Shown one piece after another: positions 40,186 through 49,341 of a stretch of DNA of 49,463 bases. The position numbers and the translations under genes were made by a program. The DNA comes from an uncultured Coprococcus sp. (GTDB taxonomy: Bacteria > Bacillota > Clostridia > Lachnospirales > Lachnospiraceae): positions 1 to 49,463 of the forward strand of contig URJI01000008.1 in NCBI GenBank assembly GCA_900548215.1. Reading direction: 5' to 3'. The notes below the pieces were generated by a model. That model had not been told where the DNA came from and made no database searches. It saw nothing but the letters and a program-made list of their open reading frames with translations. The stretch's first letter is position 1. Every line of letters begins with the position of its first letter.

Positions 40186-42978
40186 TCATTCACCGGAGGT
40201 GTCATCCGTGGGTGGTTCATCCGTGGATGGTTCCTCTGTGGTGATGATATCAGATGAAGTAGGTTCATCTGTGGATGGTTCCTCGGAAGTAGGTTCATCT
40301 GTTACAGGCTCGTCTGTAGTAGGTTCCTCGGAAGTAGGTTCATCTGTTACAGGCTCGTCCGTAGTAGGTTCCTCTGAAGTAGGCTCATCACTTGTAGGTT
40401 CCTGGGTAGTGCTTGCCGTTGTCTTACGTTTTTTCGTTGTCTTCTTGTCGTCATCTTTGTCACCGTGTATGTTGCAGTGCTCCTTAAGTAATGACAGATC
40501 CCAGGTGTAACCATCAAGCACATATTCGCCGTTCTCGTTGAGTTTGTAGATATATGTTGTCGTCTCAGGACATTCTTTGTTTGCAAGCATGTGAGACTCG
40601 TTACATACAACAACTTTCTTGACGCCAGGACAGTACTTTGTAGGTAGTTTGCTTGCATCAAAATAATCAGTGACTGTCGGACATCCATTGGATGGAAGAA
40701 GTCCTGTGTCAGAGCATACAGTAGCCTGTACGATTCCGTCTGGCATCGGGAATGTTGCCGATGTGTCAAGCCCCCTCTTCTCTATGATCTGATCCATAAT
40801 ATCTCTCCACATTGTACATTTGAGAGATCCTGGGCTGTAGGTTATGTTCTCATCATTTCCAAGCCATATTGATGCCGTGAAATATGGATTGTATCCACAG
40901 AACCAGTTATCAAAGTCTCCAGAGGTTGTTCCTGTCTTTCCGACGGTGTACATTCCGGTGGAAGAATTAGCAGCGGTTCCGGTACCGCTTGTAACAACGT
41001 CTCTCATGGCGTTGGTGAGAAGCCATGCTGTCTGCTCTGATATTACACGTGTCTGTTCTGGCTTTCTGTTATCTATTATAAGATTGTTCTCGTGGTCATA
41101 TACCTCTGTGTAGAACACAGGTTTTATATAGTTTCCGCTATTCGCGATAGTGGCATATGCTGCAGTGATCTCGAGGTTCGTTATTCCGTTTGTCAGACCA
41201 CCGAGAGCGAGAGACTGGTTGATATCTGACAGGATCATGCCGTCACTGTCTGCCTTCTTGTCAACAAGTGTTGTGAAGCCGAGTTTTAACAGATAATCGT
41301 ATGCCAGCTGTGGAGTGACATCTGTGATACATTTTACAGCTATGATGTTCATGGACTCCATGATGGCGTATCGTATGGTCTTTGGACCCCAGTAGCCGCC
41401 GTACCAGTTGAATACCTGATTGCCGTTTTCATAGTAGAATGGTGCGTCGTCATATACTGTTGCAAGGGACATATTGCATGCCTCGAGGGCTGGCAGATAT
41501 GTTGCGACGATCTTGAAACATGAACCAGGCTGTCTTGTGGCTTCAGTTGCACGGTTGAATGATCTGTTCTCCGTCTTCTGGCCACGACCTCCGACAAGGG
41601 CCTTTACCTGACCTGTTTTCTGTTCCATGAGTGTGTACGATATCTGTGGCTGTATAACAAGCTTAAAGCTTTCAAGGAATACATCATCCCCTGTCTTCTG
41701 GACCATGGCAGCCTTGAACTCGTCTGCATATTGTCTGGCTTCTTCTTCACTGCTGAATCTGGCATTGAAGTCATATCCCTCCTGATCTGAGAAATAGCTT
41801 TCCAGATCCTCCACACTGTAGTTTGTCTGTATCTTTGTCTCTTTGTCGACAAGGGTAAGTGCGTAGTTGAGCTGGTATACGGGATCAGGCCAGTATGATG
41901 AATCGTTCGCAACTGAATCGGCAATCTCCTGGATCTCTGGATCCTGGCAGATCATAACTCTGAGTCCGCCTGACCAGATCATTGATTCTGCGTCGTCTTC
42001 AGAATACCCTTTGGCAACCAGGTCTGACTGGAGCTGCTTGATGACCTCATCTGTGTAGTAGGAATTAACATCAACAGTCTCTTCCTCTGATTCCTGCTTT
42101 GATATAGAAGCTATTCTGTCATATACTTTATCGTTCAATGCTTCTTTATACTGAGCCTGGGTAATGTATTCCGAATCAAGCATTCTGTCAAGGACCATAG
42201 TTCTTCTTGTTGCGTTCTCATCGGGATTCTCAACCGGATCAAATTTGGAAGGGTTCTGAGGTATGGCGGCTAAAACAGCGCACTCAGATACTGTGAGCTG
42301 GGCGAGATCCTTGTTGAAATAGGTCTTGGCAGCTGTCTCAACACCGTAGCATCCCTCACCGAGATAGATGGTGTTAAGATAGTATTCCACTATGGATTCC
42401 TTGCTGATCTGCTTCTCCATCTCTACAGCCAGATACTGTTCCTGCACCTTACGCTCAAGTCTGTCGAGGAAGGTTGTCTCATCCAGTCCCACGTTGAATA
42501 TGTTGTTCTTTATGAGCTGCTGTGTGAGAGTGGAAGCACCTTCGTCAAAGTTTCCTCCATTCTTCAGACCCTGTACAAATGCTCGTGCTATACCCTGAAC
42601 ATCGATACCGTTGTGTTCCCAGAAACGCTTATCTTCAATTGCAACAAATGAATTTACCAGATCCGTTGGAATAGATGCATAGTATACATATTCTCGGTTG
42701 GAATCAAAGTTTGCCAGTGTTGCAACTTCCTTGCCATTCTGATAATAAAGAGTAGTCTTGAACTCTGTAGGTATAAGAGCTTCAGCATTGACATTCGGTG
42801 TGTCGTCAAGAATGCCCTTCAGGGCACCAAATCCAAGTCCTACACCGATGATAACAAATGCAAGGATAAGAACCAGTATAGTCTTGAAAACAGAGACGCT
42901 TAATTTGCGCTGGTTCCTTGGGAGCTTAGAGACAAGTTCTCGCTGAGCCTTGATAGCTCCCTGTTTAGTAAAATTCAT
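40186..42978 (-). CDS. Class A penicillin-binding protein (PBP1A-like)
   Basis: A 930-residue bifunctional glycosyltransferase/transpeptidase. A membrane helix (about 31-53) is followed by a GT51 domain with EDKRFWEHNGIDVQGIARAF (catalytic Glu near 115) and GASTLTQQLIKN. The transpeptidase domain shows QPGSCFK (SxxK, near 485), SMN in the ESMNIIAVK segment and GKTGTTSG (near 680). A region with several cysteines (TVCSDTGLLPSNGCPT, KVVVCNESHMLANKECPET) follows. The last 80 residues are a TDEP/TSEEP repeat tail. ATG 42978 has AAGGAGG seven bases upstream. It stands alone between two convergent or divergent units. Confidence 0.95.
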   Translation of the reverse strand: MNFTKQGAIKAQRELVSKLPRNQRKLSVSVFKTILVLILAFVIIGVGLGFGALKGILDDTPNVNAEALIPTEFKTTLYYQNGKEVATLANFDSNREYVYYASIPTDLVNSFVAIEDKRFWEHNGIDVQGIARAFVQGLKNGGNFDEGASTLTQQLIKNNIFNVGLDETTFLDRLERKVQEQYLAVEMEKQISKESIVEYYLNTIYLGEGCYGVETAAKTYFNKDLAQLTVSECAVLAAIPQNPSKFDPVENPDENATRRTMVLDRMLDSEYITQAQYKEALNDKVYDRIASISKQESEEETVDVNSYYTDEVIKQLQSDLVAKGYSEDDAESMIWSGGLRVMICQDPEIQEIADSVANDSSYWPDPVYQLNYALTLVDKETKIQTNYSVEDLESYFSDQEGYDFNARFSSEEEARQYADEFKAAMVQKTGDDVFLESFKLVIQPQISYTLMEQKTGQVKALVGGRGQKTENRSFNRATEATRQPGSCFKIVATYLPALEACNMSLATVYDDAPFYYENGNQVFNWYGGYWGPKTIRYAIMESMNIIAVKCITDVTPQLAYDYLLKLGFTTLVDKKADSDGMILSDINQSLALGGLTNGITNLEITAAYATIANSGNYIKPVFYTEVYDHENNLIIDNRKPEQTRVISEQTAWLLTNAMRDVVTSGTGTAANSSTGMYTVGKTGTTSGDFDNWFCGYNPYFTASIWLGNDENITYSPGSLKCTMWRDIMDQIIEKRGLDTSATFPMPDGIVQATVCSDTGLLPSNGCPTVTDYFDASKLPTKYCPGVKKVVVCNESHMLANKECPETTTYIYKLNENGEYVLDGYTWDLSLLKEHCNIHGDKDDDKKTTKKRKTTASTTQEPTSDEPTSEEPTTDEPVTDEPTSEEPTTDEPVTDEPTSEEPSTDEPTSSDIITTEEPSTDEPPTDDTSGE
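40199..40400 (-). repeat. 15-bp/45-bp repeats encoding the PBP TDEP tail
   Basis: Tandem 15-base units (five codons, xxDEP or xxEEP) are organised in 45-base higher-order copies at 40277-40321 and 40322-40366, which are nearly identical. The repeat stays in frame and could vary in copy number between strains. The tail is extracellular. Confidence 0.8.
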
Positions 42979-43070
42979 AAAAAGACCTCCTTAATGTTCC
43001 GGTTACGATATTCATTCCGGATATTTGAAAATAAGTAAAATCTTGATTTGTGTCAGATTTATCCCGTCTG

Positions 43071-43099
43071 AAAATATACACTTCAAGTCAGTATATCAA
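43071..43099 (-). promoter_or_regulatory. Candidate promoter of the class A PBP gene
   Basis: On the minus strand, TTGATA (43099-43094), a 17-base spacer and TATTTT (43076-43071). An overlapping TTGAAG/GATAAA pair is an alternative. The leader would be about 85 bases. Confidence 0.4.
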
Positions 43100-43154
43100 A
43101 TAACAGTATAATAATAAAGAAAAAAATATTGCAACAAAACAAAAATTAATAAAA

Positions 43155-43210
43155 GTGAACACATTCACAGTGGTGCGCGGATTGACAATGTACCGGTGAA
43201 TGGGGATAAT
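43155..43210 (+). promoter_or_regulatory. Strong sigma-A promoter with upstream dyad
   Basis: TTGACA at 43182-43187, a 17-base spacer and GATAAT at 43205-43210. A GTGAA-CACA-TTCAC dyad at 43155-43168 sits just upstream and may be an operator. It serves the 103-residue gene at 43243. Confidence 0.7.
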
Positions 43211-43242
43211 AGAAAGAACAATTGGCTGATAAGGAGAATACT

Positions 43243-43554
43243 ATGTTTGCATCAATAGAAGAATCTGTAGAATATTGGAAGGATGAACTGTCATATGTGG
43301 AAGACGCCCGTGTTATTGGATATGAGGGCGGTTATCCGGTGGTGGAGTTTACCATCAGCGAGGCAGCCTGGGATCTTGTAAAGAACGAGAAGAAGTTTGC
43401 AAGGATAGTCAGATCATCAGAGATGGAAGGTGGCATAGAGGTTGGCGTGTCGACATGCTTTTACCAGACGGCATCCCTATCCTGGAATCCACCGGTCATG
43501 AGGATCTGTGGGTATCCCGAAGTGATCAACAGAATACTGAAAAAGGTGATGTAA
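43243..43554 (+). CDS. Hypothetical protein of 103 residues
   Basis: A small soluble acidic protein beginning MFASIEESVEYWKDELSYV. I do not recognise the family. It has alternating strands and helices (YPVVEFTISEAAWDLV, IEVGVSTCFYQTASLSW) and a C-terminal helix (GYPEVINRILKKVM); no signal or membrane segment is visible. ATG 43243 follows AAGGAGA. It has one of the best promoters in the window and a hairpin downstream. In B. subtilis this position before gpr is occupied by rpsT on the other strand. The function is unknown. Confidence 0.75.
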   Translation: MFASIEESVEYWKDELSYVEDARVIGYEGGYPVVEFTISEAAWDLVKNEKKFARIVRSSEMEGGIEVGVSTCFYQTASLSWNPPVMRICGYPEVINRILKKVM

Positions 43555-43573
43555 CCCGGATATTATGCAGGTG

Positions 43574-43625
43574 ATAAGATACCCCCCATTGAATACATAA
43601 ATTTGTTTCAATGGGGGTATCTTAT
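43574..43625 (+). terminator. Long hairpin before gpr
   Basis: ATAAGATACCCC...CATTGAA pairs with TTTCAATGGGGGTATCTTAT: about 19 pairs with a single C bulge around a loop of about 11 bases. No good T-run follows, so it may be a terminator for the 103-residue gene or an RNA element ahead of gpr. Confidence 0.6.
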
Positions 43626-43655
43626 TGTTGTGCAGAAAATAGAGCGGAGGTTGAC

Positions 43656-44558
43656 ATGAAGAGAGAAATAAGAACAGATCTTGCCATAGAACTTCGGGAA
43701 AGCGTGGCAGATGACAGGGAGATGTCAGGCGTCAGGGTTAAAACGTTGGTGAACGAGGACAAGAGCATAAAAACGACAATAATAAGTGTCACGGATAAAA
43801 CAGGTGAGAAAAATCTTGGAAAGGCAATGGGGCAGTATATAACCATAGAGTGCGACAAACTAAAGGGGTATGAGGAGACCATACATGAACCTCTTATGGA
43901 GGAAGTCACAAGAAGACTTGGGGAGCTTGTTGGAAATTGCAGGAATATACTTGTTGTAGGGCTCGGGAACAGACAGGTAACACCAGATTCCATAGGCCCT
44001 CTTGTGATTGACAACCTGTATGTGACAAGACATCTGGAGACTCCGGAAAGCCCCAGAATGCTTATGAGCGCCATATGTCCCGGGGTGATGGCGCAGACAG
44101 GGATAGAAACTGTGGATATCATAAGGGGCATATGCAGTGAGATAAATATAGATGCGGTTGTGGCTGTGGATGCACTGGCGGCCAGGAGCAGCAGAAGGCT
44201 GAACAGCACCATCCAGCTGACTGACACAGGCATAAGTCCTGGTTCCGGTATAGGTAATAACAGAAAGTCTCTGAACAGCAGCACCCTGGGAAGAAAGGTG
44301 ATCGCAGTTGGGGTTCCTACAGTTATAGCGGTACCGTCAATCATAGACGATTCTCTGGATGAAGTTGCGGATGCATTTAATGAAACCTATGGAAGAAAAA
44401 TAATGAAGGAATTCACAGACAGACAGAGATATCAGATTGCGTGCAATCTTCTGGATGAGGACATGGCTGATATGTTCGTCACTCCAAAAAACATTGATGA
44501 ATTGGTGAAGAGAATAAGTTATACCATATCGGAAGCGATAAATGGATTGGTAATGTGA
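43656..44558 (+). CDS. gpr: Germination protease GPR
   Basis: A 300-residue aspartyl-type endopeptidase that degrades small acid-soluble spore proteins during germination. It shows the family's self-cleavage-like motif REIRTDLAIELRE at the start, with a very short prosequence. Other motifs are VVGLGNRQVTPDSIGPLV, AICPGVMAQTGIETVDII and AVVAVDALAARSSRRLNSTIQLTDTGI (quoted to Gly). C-terminal TPKNIDELVKRISY is typical. ATG 43656 follows CGGAGGT; an ATG at 43611 inside the hairpin is rejected. It leads the conserved gpr-spoIIP-lepA-hemW block. Confidence 0.96.
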   Translation: MKREIRTDLAIELRESVADDREMSGVRVKTLVNEDKSIKTTIISVTDKTGEKNLGKAMGQYITIECDKLKGYEETIHEPLMEEVTRRLGELVGNCRNILVVGLGNRQVTPDSIGPLVIDNLYVTRHLETPESPRMLMSAICPGVMAQTGIETVDIIRGICSEINIDAVVAVDALAARSSRRLNSTIQLTDTGISPGSGIGNNRKSLNSSTLGRKVIAVGVPTVIAVPSIIDDSLDEVADAFNETYGRKIMKEFTDRQRYQIACNLLDEDMADMFVTPKNIDELVKRISYTISEAINGLVM

Positions 44559-44676
44559 ATAAAATATATTGTGGAGGTGAATTTGAACACCATATTACTG
44601 TAATGAATGATGGCAGATGTTCATATATTTGAATAATGGAGTGTGGACCATCGTTTTATTTCAGAGAGGTATGGTT

Positions 44677-45864
44677 ATGGCGGAGAAAAAAATAAGAATC
44701 AAAGCAGTATATATACTTTTGTGGAGCATAATTGTGTGTGCCGGTGTATTTATCAGGACCGGTGTGATGGATGACCTTTGGAAGCATATGTACGATCTGG
44801 TATATGGGGATTCGGTAAATGCTGTTAGAGTGGGGACATACGGCGGTGTAAACAGAGAAAATAATATATACTGCTATATGGATTTCTGGCAGGAACAGGT
44901 GAAAGAGATGTGTGAGGACAGCTCTGCCGCAGAAAAGAAAGACAGCACATACGGAGGAAGTGATGATGGAGTAGTTTCGGACACAGAATCAGGAGAAAAT
45001 GGAACTGGTATGGATGCGGATGTTGCAGAACAGAAGTTAGCAGAACAGGCAGCCTCCGATTCGTCGCAGATCATACCGGTATCAGCCATGAATGATATCA
45101 CAAGCTCATATATTGATATGGATTCAGATACGCTGCGGTCGTACTGTTATAATATAACTTATCCCGACTGTGTGAAAAACGACGAACTTGATGCGGAATC
45201 TCTTTTGGATAAGGACATAAGCCTTGATATGAGTACCGGAGGATATAAGGTCCTTATATATCACACCCACAGTTCAGAGAGCTTTGTTGACTCCAGACCC
45301 GGGGAAGTGGATGACACAGTTATCGGTCTTGGAGATAAGCTGGCAGAAGTGCTGACTGAAACATATGGAATACCGGTATATCATGACACTACAGAGTATG
45401 ACATGATGACTGGCGTGCTTGACCGAAATGCATCATATGATTATTCCAGAGAGGGCGTTGCGGCTATCCTTGAGGCACACCCTGAGATAGAAGTGATGAT
45501 AGATCTTCACAGGGATGGAGTACCGGATGATGTGCATCTTGTGACCGATGTGGATGGCAGACCTACAGCACAGATCATGCTCATAAATGGAATGTGCAGA
45601 GACGAGGCTGGAAATGATGTGGACTACTGGCACAATGACAACAAGGTAGACAATATGGCATTTGCACTTCAGACATACCTTGCCGGCCGGGCAAATTATG
45701 GAGATATCATGAGAAAGATATATATAAGCACAAGCAGATATAACATGGATCTTATGCCGCATGCCATGCTTGCTGAGATAGGTGCACAGACGAATACTGT
45801 GGAGGAAGAACAAAATGCCATAGCCCCATTTGCCGCCATGCTTGCGAAAGTCTTGCTGGAGTAG
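44677..45864 (+). CDS. spoIIP: Stage II sporulation protein P
   Basis: A peptidoglycan amidase/endopeptidase acting with SpoIID and SpoIIM in septal thinning and engulfment. One N-terminal membrane helix (about 8-26) is followed by an acidic variable linker (about 80-130) and the SpoIIP domain. Zinc-binding and catalytic motifs are VLIYHTHSSESF (near 194) and MIDLHRDGVPDD, then LAEIGAQTNTVEE. ATG 44677 is seven bases after GAGAGG; earlier starts lack a usable site. It follows gpr, as in B. subtilis. A strong site GGAGGTGA at 44573 faces only a six-codon frame. Confidence 0.94.
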   Translation: MAEKKIRIKAVYILLWSIIVCAGVFIRTGVMDDLWKHMYDLVYGDSVNAVRVGTYGGVNRENNIYCYMDFWQEQVKEMCEDSSAAEKKDSTYGGSDDGVVSDTESGENGTGMDADVAEQKLAEQAASDSSQIIPVSAMNDITSSYIDMDSDTLRSYCYNITYPDCVKNDELDAESLLDKDISLDMSTGGYKVLIYHTHSSESFVDSRPGEVDDTVIGLGDKLAEVLTETYGIPVYHDTTEYDMMTGVLDRNASYDYSREGVAAILEAHPEIEVMIDLHRDGVPDDVHLVTDVDGRPTAQIMLINGMCRDEAGNDVDYWHNDNKVDNMAFALQTYLAGRANYGDIMRKIYISTSRYNMDLMPHAMLAEIGAQTNTVEEEQNAIAPFAAMLAKVLLE

Positions 45865-45908
45865 CATGCCCCAGTCAGGCTGTTTGAATCAATTTGTGTC
45901 ATAAGCTA

Positions 45909-45938
45909 TTGCAGATGGATATGTATACGTGTTATATT
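45909..45938 (+). promoter_or_regulatory. Sigma-A promoter of lepA
   Basis: TTGCAG at 45909-45914 and TATATT at 45933-45938 (18-base spacer; 17 to TTATAT). It lies about 65 bases before the lepA start and frees lepA from sporulation control of the upstream genes. Confidence 0.6.
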
Positions 45939-46003
45939 AGCGTCAAATGTGAAAAAATGAACAGCAGCCAAATAAGGCTGAATATAGATAAGGATGGGAA
46001 TAC

Positions 46004-47818
46004 ATGGAACATATAGATCAGTCAAAAATAAGAAATTTTTGTATCATAGCGCACATAGATCATGGTAAGTCAACTCTGGCGGATCGTATAATCGAGAAGA
46101 CTGGAACCTTAACCAGCAGAGAGATGCAGAATCAGGTCCTCGACAACATGGATCTTGAGAGGGAACGTGGAATAACCATCAAGGCACAGTGTGTCAGGAT
46201 CATATACAATGCAAAAGACGGAGAGGAATACATATTCAACCTCATCGACACTCCAGGACACGTGGATTTCAACTATGAGGTTTCAAGGAGCCTTGCGGCG
46301 TGTGAGGGCGCAATCCTCGTCGTGGATGCGGCACAGGGAATAGAGGCACAGACTCTTGCAAATGTGTATCTTGCAATAGATCACGATCTGGATGTCATGC
46401 CGGTCATCAACAAGATCGATCTTCCGTCAGCGGATCCGGAGAGGGTTGTGAACGAGATAGAGGATGTCATAGGAATAGAGGCACAGGATGCACCGAGGAT
46501 ATCGGCAAAGAACGGAATAAACATAGAGGAAGTATTAGAGCAGATAGTAACAAAGATACCGGCGCCGCACGGTGATCCGGGGGCTCCGTTCAAAGCACTC
46601 ATATTTGACAGTCTGTATGACTCATACAAGGGAGTTATCATATTCTGTCGATTGTTTGACGGCTGCGTGAAGAAGGGAACCACCATAAGGATGATGGCGA
46701 CGGGTGCAGAGGCAGAGGTAGTTGAGGTTGGAATATTCGGAGCGGGAAGATTTGTACCATGCGATGAATTGTCAGCCGGTATGGTTGGATACATAACAGC
46801 CAGCCTGAAGAATGTACAGGATACAACCGTAGGCGATACGGTCACACAGGCGGACAGGCCATGCGATGAGGCACTTCCAGGATACAAAAAGGCACAGCCT
46901 ATGGTATACTGCGGACTCTATCCTGCAGATGGAGCAAAGTATCCAGACCTCAGGGATGCCCTTGAGAAGCTGCAGTTAAATGATGCGGCGCTCAGCTTTG
47001 AGCCGGAGACATCCATAGCTCTTGGCTTTGGATTCCGGTGTGGTTTCCTTGGACTGCTTCATCTTGAGATAGTGCAGGAGCGTCTGGAGAGAGAGTTCAA
47101 CCTTGATCTGGTAACCACAGCGCCTGGTGTTGTATATAAGGTACATACCACCGATGGAAATGTGATAGAGCTCACCAATCCGTCAAATCTGCCGGATCCA
47201 TCCACCATAGAGTACATGGAGGAGCCGTTTGTCGATGCAGAGATCATGGTCACCACAGAGTATGTGGGTGCCATCATGCAGCTCTGCCAGGAGAGGCGGG
47301 GCGTGTACAAGAGCATGGAGTACATGGAGGAGACAAGGGCACTTCTCAAGTACGACCTTCCTCTGAATGAGATCATATACGATTTCTTCGATGCACTTAA
47401 GTCGCGTTCAAGGGGATATGCATCATTTGACTATGAGATGAAGGGATATGTCCGCTCAGAGCTTGTTAAGCTGGACATCCTTATCAATAAGGAAGAAGTC
47501 GATGCTCTGTCGTTTATCATACATAAGGATACGGCATACGAGAGGGGCAGAAAGATGTGTGAGAAACTCAAGGATGAGATACCGAGACACCTGTTCGAGA
47601 TACCTATCCAGGCCGCTATAGGTGGCAAGGTCATCGCACGTGAGACAGTCAAGGCCATGAGAAAGGATGTCCTTGCAAAGTGTTATGGCGGTGATATATC
47701 AAGAAAGAGAAAACTCCTTGAAAAGCAGAAAGAAGGAAAGAAGCGGATGAGACAGGTCGGCAATGTGGAGATTCCACAGAAGGCGTTTATGTCAGTTCTG
47801 AAGCTTGATGAGGAGTAG
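46004..47818 (+). CDS. lepA: Elongation factor 4 (LepA)
   Basis: A 604-residue ribosome-associated GTPase. G1 is CIIAHIDHGKSTLADRI, the switch region is RERGITIKAQCVRI, G3 is DTPGHVDF and G4 is NKIDLPSAD. The LepA-specific C-terminal domain ends with KVIARETVKAMRKDVLAKC and KRKLLEKQKEGKKRMRQ, and it closes GNVEIPQKAFMSVLKL. The length is standard. ATG 46004 follows AAGGATGGG. It lies between spoIIP and hemW in the usual Firmicute order. Terminator at 47913. Confidence 0.98.
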   Translation: MEHIDQSKIRNFCIIAHIDHGKSTLADRIIEKTGTLTSREMQNQVLDNMDLERERGITIKAQCVRIIYNAKDGEEYIFNLIDTPGHVDFNYEVSRSLAACEGAILVVDAAQGIEAQTLANVYLAIDHDLDVMPVINKIDLPSADPERVVNEIEDVIGIEAQDAPRISAKNGINIEEVLEQIVTKIPAPHGDPGAPFKALIFDSLYDSYKGVIIFCRLFDGCVKKGTTIRMMATGAEAEVVEVGIFGAGRFVPCDELSAGMVGYITASLKNVQDTTVGDTVTQADRPCDEALPGYKKAQPMVYCGLYPADGAKYPDLRDALEKLQLNDAALSFEPETSIALGFGFRCGFLGLLHLEIVQERLEREFNLDLVTTAPGVVYKVHTTDGNVIELTNPSNLPDPSTIEYMEEPFVDAEIMVTTEYVGAIMQLCQERRGVYKSMEYMEETRALLKYDLPLNEIIYDFFDALKSRSRGYASFDYEMKGYVRSELVKLDILINKEEVDALSFIIHKDTAYERGRKMCEKLKDEIPRHLFEIPIQAAIGGKVIARETVKAMRKDVLAKCYGGDISRKRKLLEKQKEGKKRMRQVGNVEIPQKAFMSVLKLDEE

Positions 47819-47912
47819 AAAAGACACAAAGCATATAATTTGCGCAGTTAAATCAAAGATAAGAAAGTTATAATAAAACATATATTAGTTTGAGAAGATA
47901 TATTGGGTGCGG

Positions 47913-47952
47913 AAAAGTCGTTAATAAGAAAAATCTTAATAGCGGCTTTTTT
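47913..47952 (+). terminator. Terminator of lepA
   Basis: AAAAGTCGTTAATAAGA pairs with TCTTAATAGCGGCTTTT (one mismatch, some G-T) and runs into TTTTTT. The 246-base gap between lepA and hemW holds nothing else I can support. Confidence 0.85.
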
Positions 47953-48063
47953 CGTTAAGCACATAAAACAAATGATAAGGAGCAGTTGTGAACAAAGCTG
48001 ATAAATATCATGCGCTTCTGTAATCTGTAAAGTTGATAGCACAGTATAGGAGGATGGCTGACA

Positions 48064-49341
48064 ATGATAGACATTTTAGATGATGAAAATAATCCGGCAT
48101 ATGGTGGACAGCCATATGATAAGAAACCATTGAGCATATACATACATATCCCATTTTGTGTGAAGAAATGTGTATACTGCGATTTCCTGTCATTTCCCGT
48201 TGGCGGGTCATGCGTGTCTGGATATGGGGCTTATAGAGAAAAATACATTGAAGCATTGTGTGAGGAACTTAAGAGTTATGCATATCTTGCAGAGACACGT
48301 ATTGTCAGGACGATATATATAGGAGGCGGAACTCCGTCTATTCTGGATGAGGACGACATTACGGTGATAATGACTTCCGTCAGACATATATTTGACATAG
48401 AAGATAATGCTGAGATAAGCATAGAGGTAAATCCGGGCACTCTCACTGGCAGAAAGGCAGCGGAGTATATTGCAAACGGAATAAACAGGATGAGCATAGG
48501 CCTTCAATCTGCCCAGAAAGACGAGCTGGCTGCTCTCGGCAGGATACACAATTATGACCAGTTTCTGGCAGCCTATGATATGGCCAGGGAAGCAGGCTTT
48601 AGAAATATCAATATAGATATTATGTCGGATATCCCTGGGCAGACTATGAGATCATATCTTGATACTCTGGAGAAGGTGCTAAGGTGCGGACCGGAGCATA
48701 TATCATCCTACAGTCTGATAGTAGAGGAAGGAACGCCGCTGGCTGCAAGTAAAGAGCTCCTTTCTCTGATACCAGATGAAGATACTGACAGGGAGATGTA
48801 CAATGTGACTGATAAGCTGCTCAAGGCCGGAGGATATCACAGGTATGAGATATCAAATTACTCAAAGCATGGCTATGAGTGCAGACACAATATAGTATAC
48901 TGGACGCTTGGAGAATACATAGGAATAGGTATAGGCGCTGCATCATTTCTTTATGGCAGAAGATATACAAATACCAGTGATATAGGAAGTTATGTGGACA
49001 CTATGGAGAGATGTCATGATCTGGATACATTTGGTGATCCTGTTGTCAATTCAGGAAAGGTCAGAAATATACTGGATAAAATGCGCTGCATTGAAGAAAG
49101 CCTGAATGCTGACAGGCTTATGGAGGAATATATGTTTCTCGGACTGCGTATGATATCCGGTGTAAGTGCAGAAAAGTTCAACGACTACTTCGGCCACTCC
49201 ATCTACGACATCTACGGCCCGGTCATAGACAAATACAAAAACTCAGGCCACCTCGAAGACGACCACGGCCTGATCCGCCTCACAAAAAAAGGAATTGACG
49301 TGAGCAACACGATCCTTGCCGACTTTCTCATAGAGGATTGA
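48064..49341 (+). CDS. hemW: Radical SAM heme chaperone HemW
   Basis: A 425-residue radical SAM protein, formerly called HemN-like, that handles heme rather than oxidising coproporphyrinogen. The cluster motif is HIPFCVKKCVYCDF (Cys32, Cys36, Cys39; an extra Cys after C39 found in true HemN is absent). Further motifs are TIYIGGGTPSIL, SIEVNPGTL, GINRMSIGLQSAQ and NIDIMSDIPGQT, ending in the HemW C-terminal domain. ATG 48064 follows ATAGGAGG. The last about 55 codons favour C in third position, unlike the rest of the gene. Confidence 0.95.
   Translation: MIDILDDENNPAYGGQPYDKKPLSIYIHIPFCVKKCVYCDFLSFPVGGSCVSGYGAYREKYIEALCEELKSYAYLAETRIVRTIYIGGGTPSILDEDDITVIMTSVRHIFDIEDNAEISIEVNPGTLTGRKAAEYIANGINRMSIGLQSAQKDELAALGRIHNYDQFLAAYDMAREAGFRNINIDIMSDIPGQTMRSYLDTLEKVLRCGPEHISSYSLIVEEGTPLAASKELLSLIPDEDTDREMYNVTDKLLKAGGYHRYEISNYSKHGYECRHNIVYWTLGEYIGIGIGAASFLYGRRYTNTSDIGSYVDTMERCHDLDTFGDPVVNSGKVRNILDKMRCIEESLNADRLMEEYMFLGLRMISGVSAEKFNDYFGHSIYDIYGPVIDKYKNSGHLEDDHGLIRLTKKGIDVSNTILADFLIED

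Noticed and set aside
40199..40400. Short regular repeats resembling a CRISPR array
   Set aside because: Repeats are contiguous, in frame, without unique spacers, and encode a protein tail.
40199..40510. Plus-strand frame with GSSV repeats opposite the class A PBP tail
   Set aside because: It is the complement of the TDEP repeat. The minus-strand frame continues into a complete PBP, so the plus frame is a shadow.
44573..44603. Short frame after GGAGGTGA upstream of spoIIP
   Set aside because: The site is strong but faces TTG AAC ACC ATA TTA CTG TAA at a short spacing; six codons with no coupling to spoIIP, so probably chance or a decayed start.
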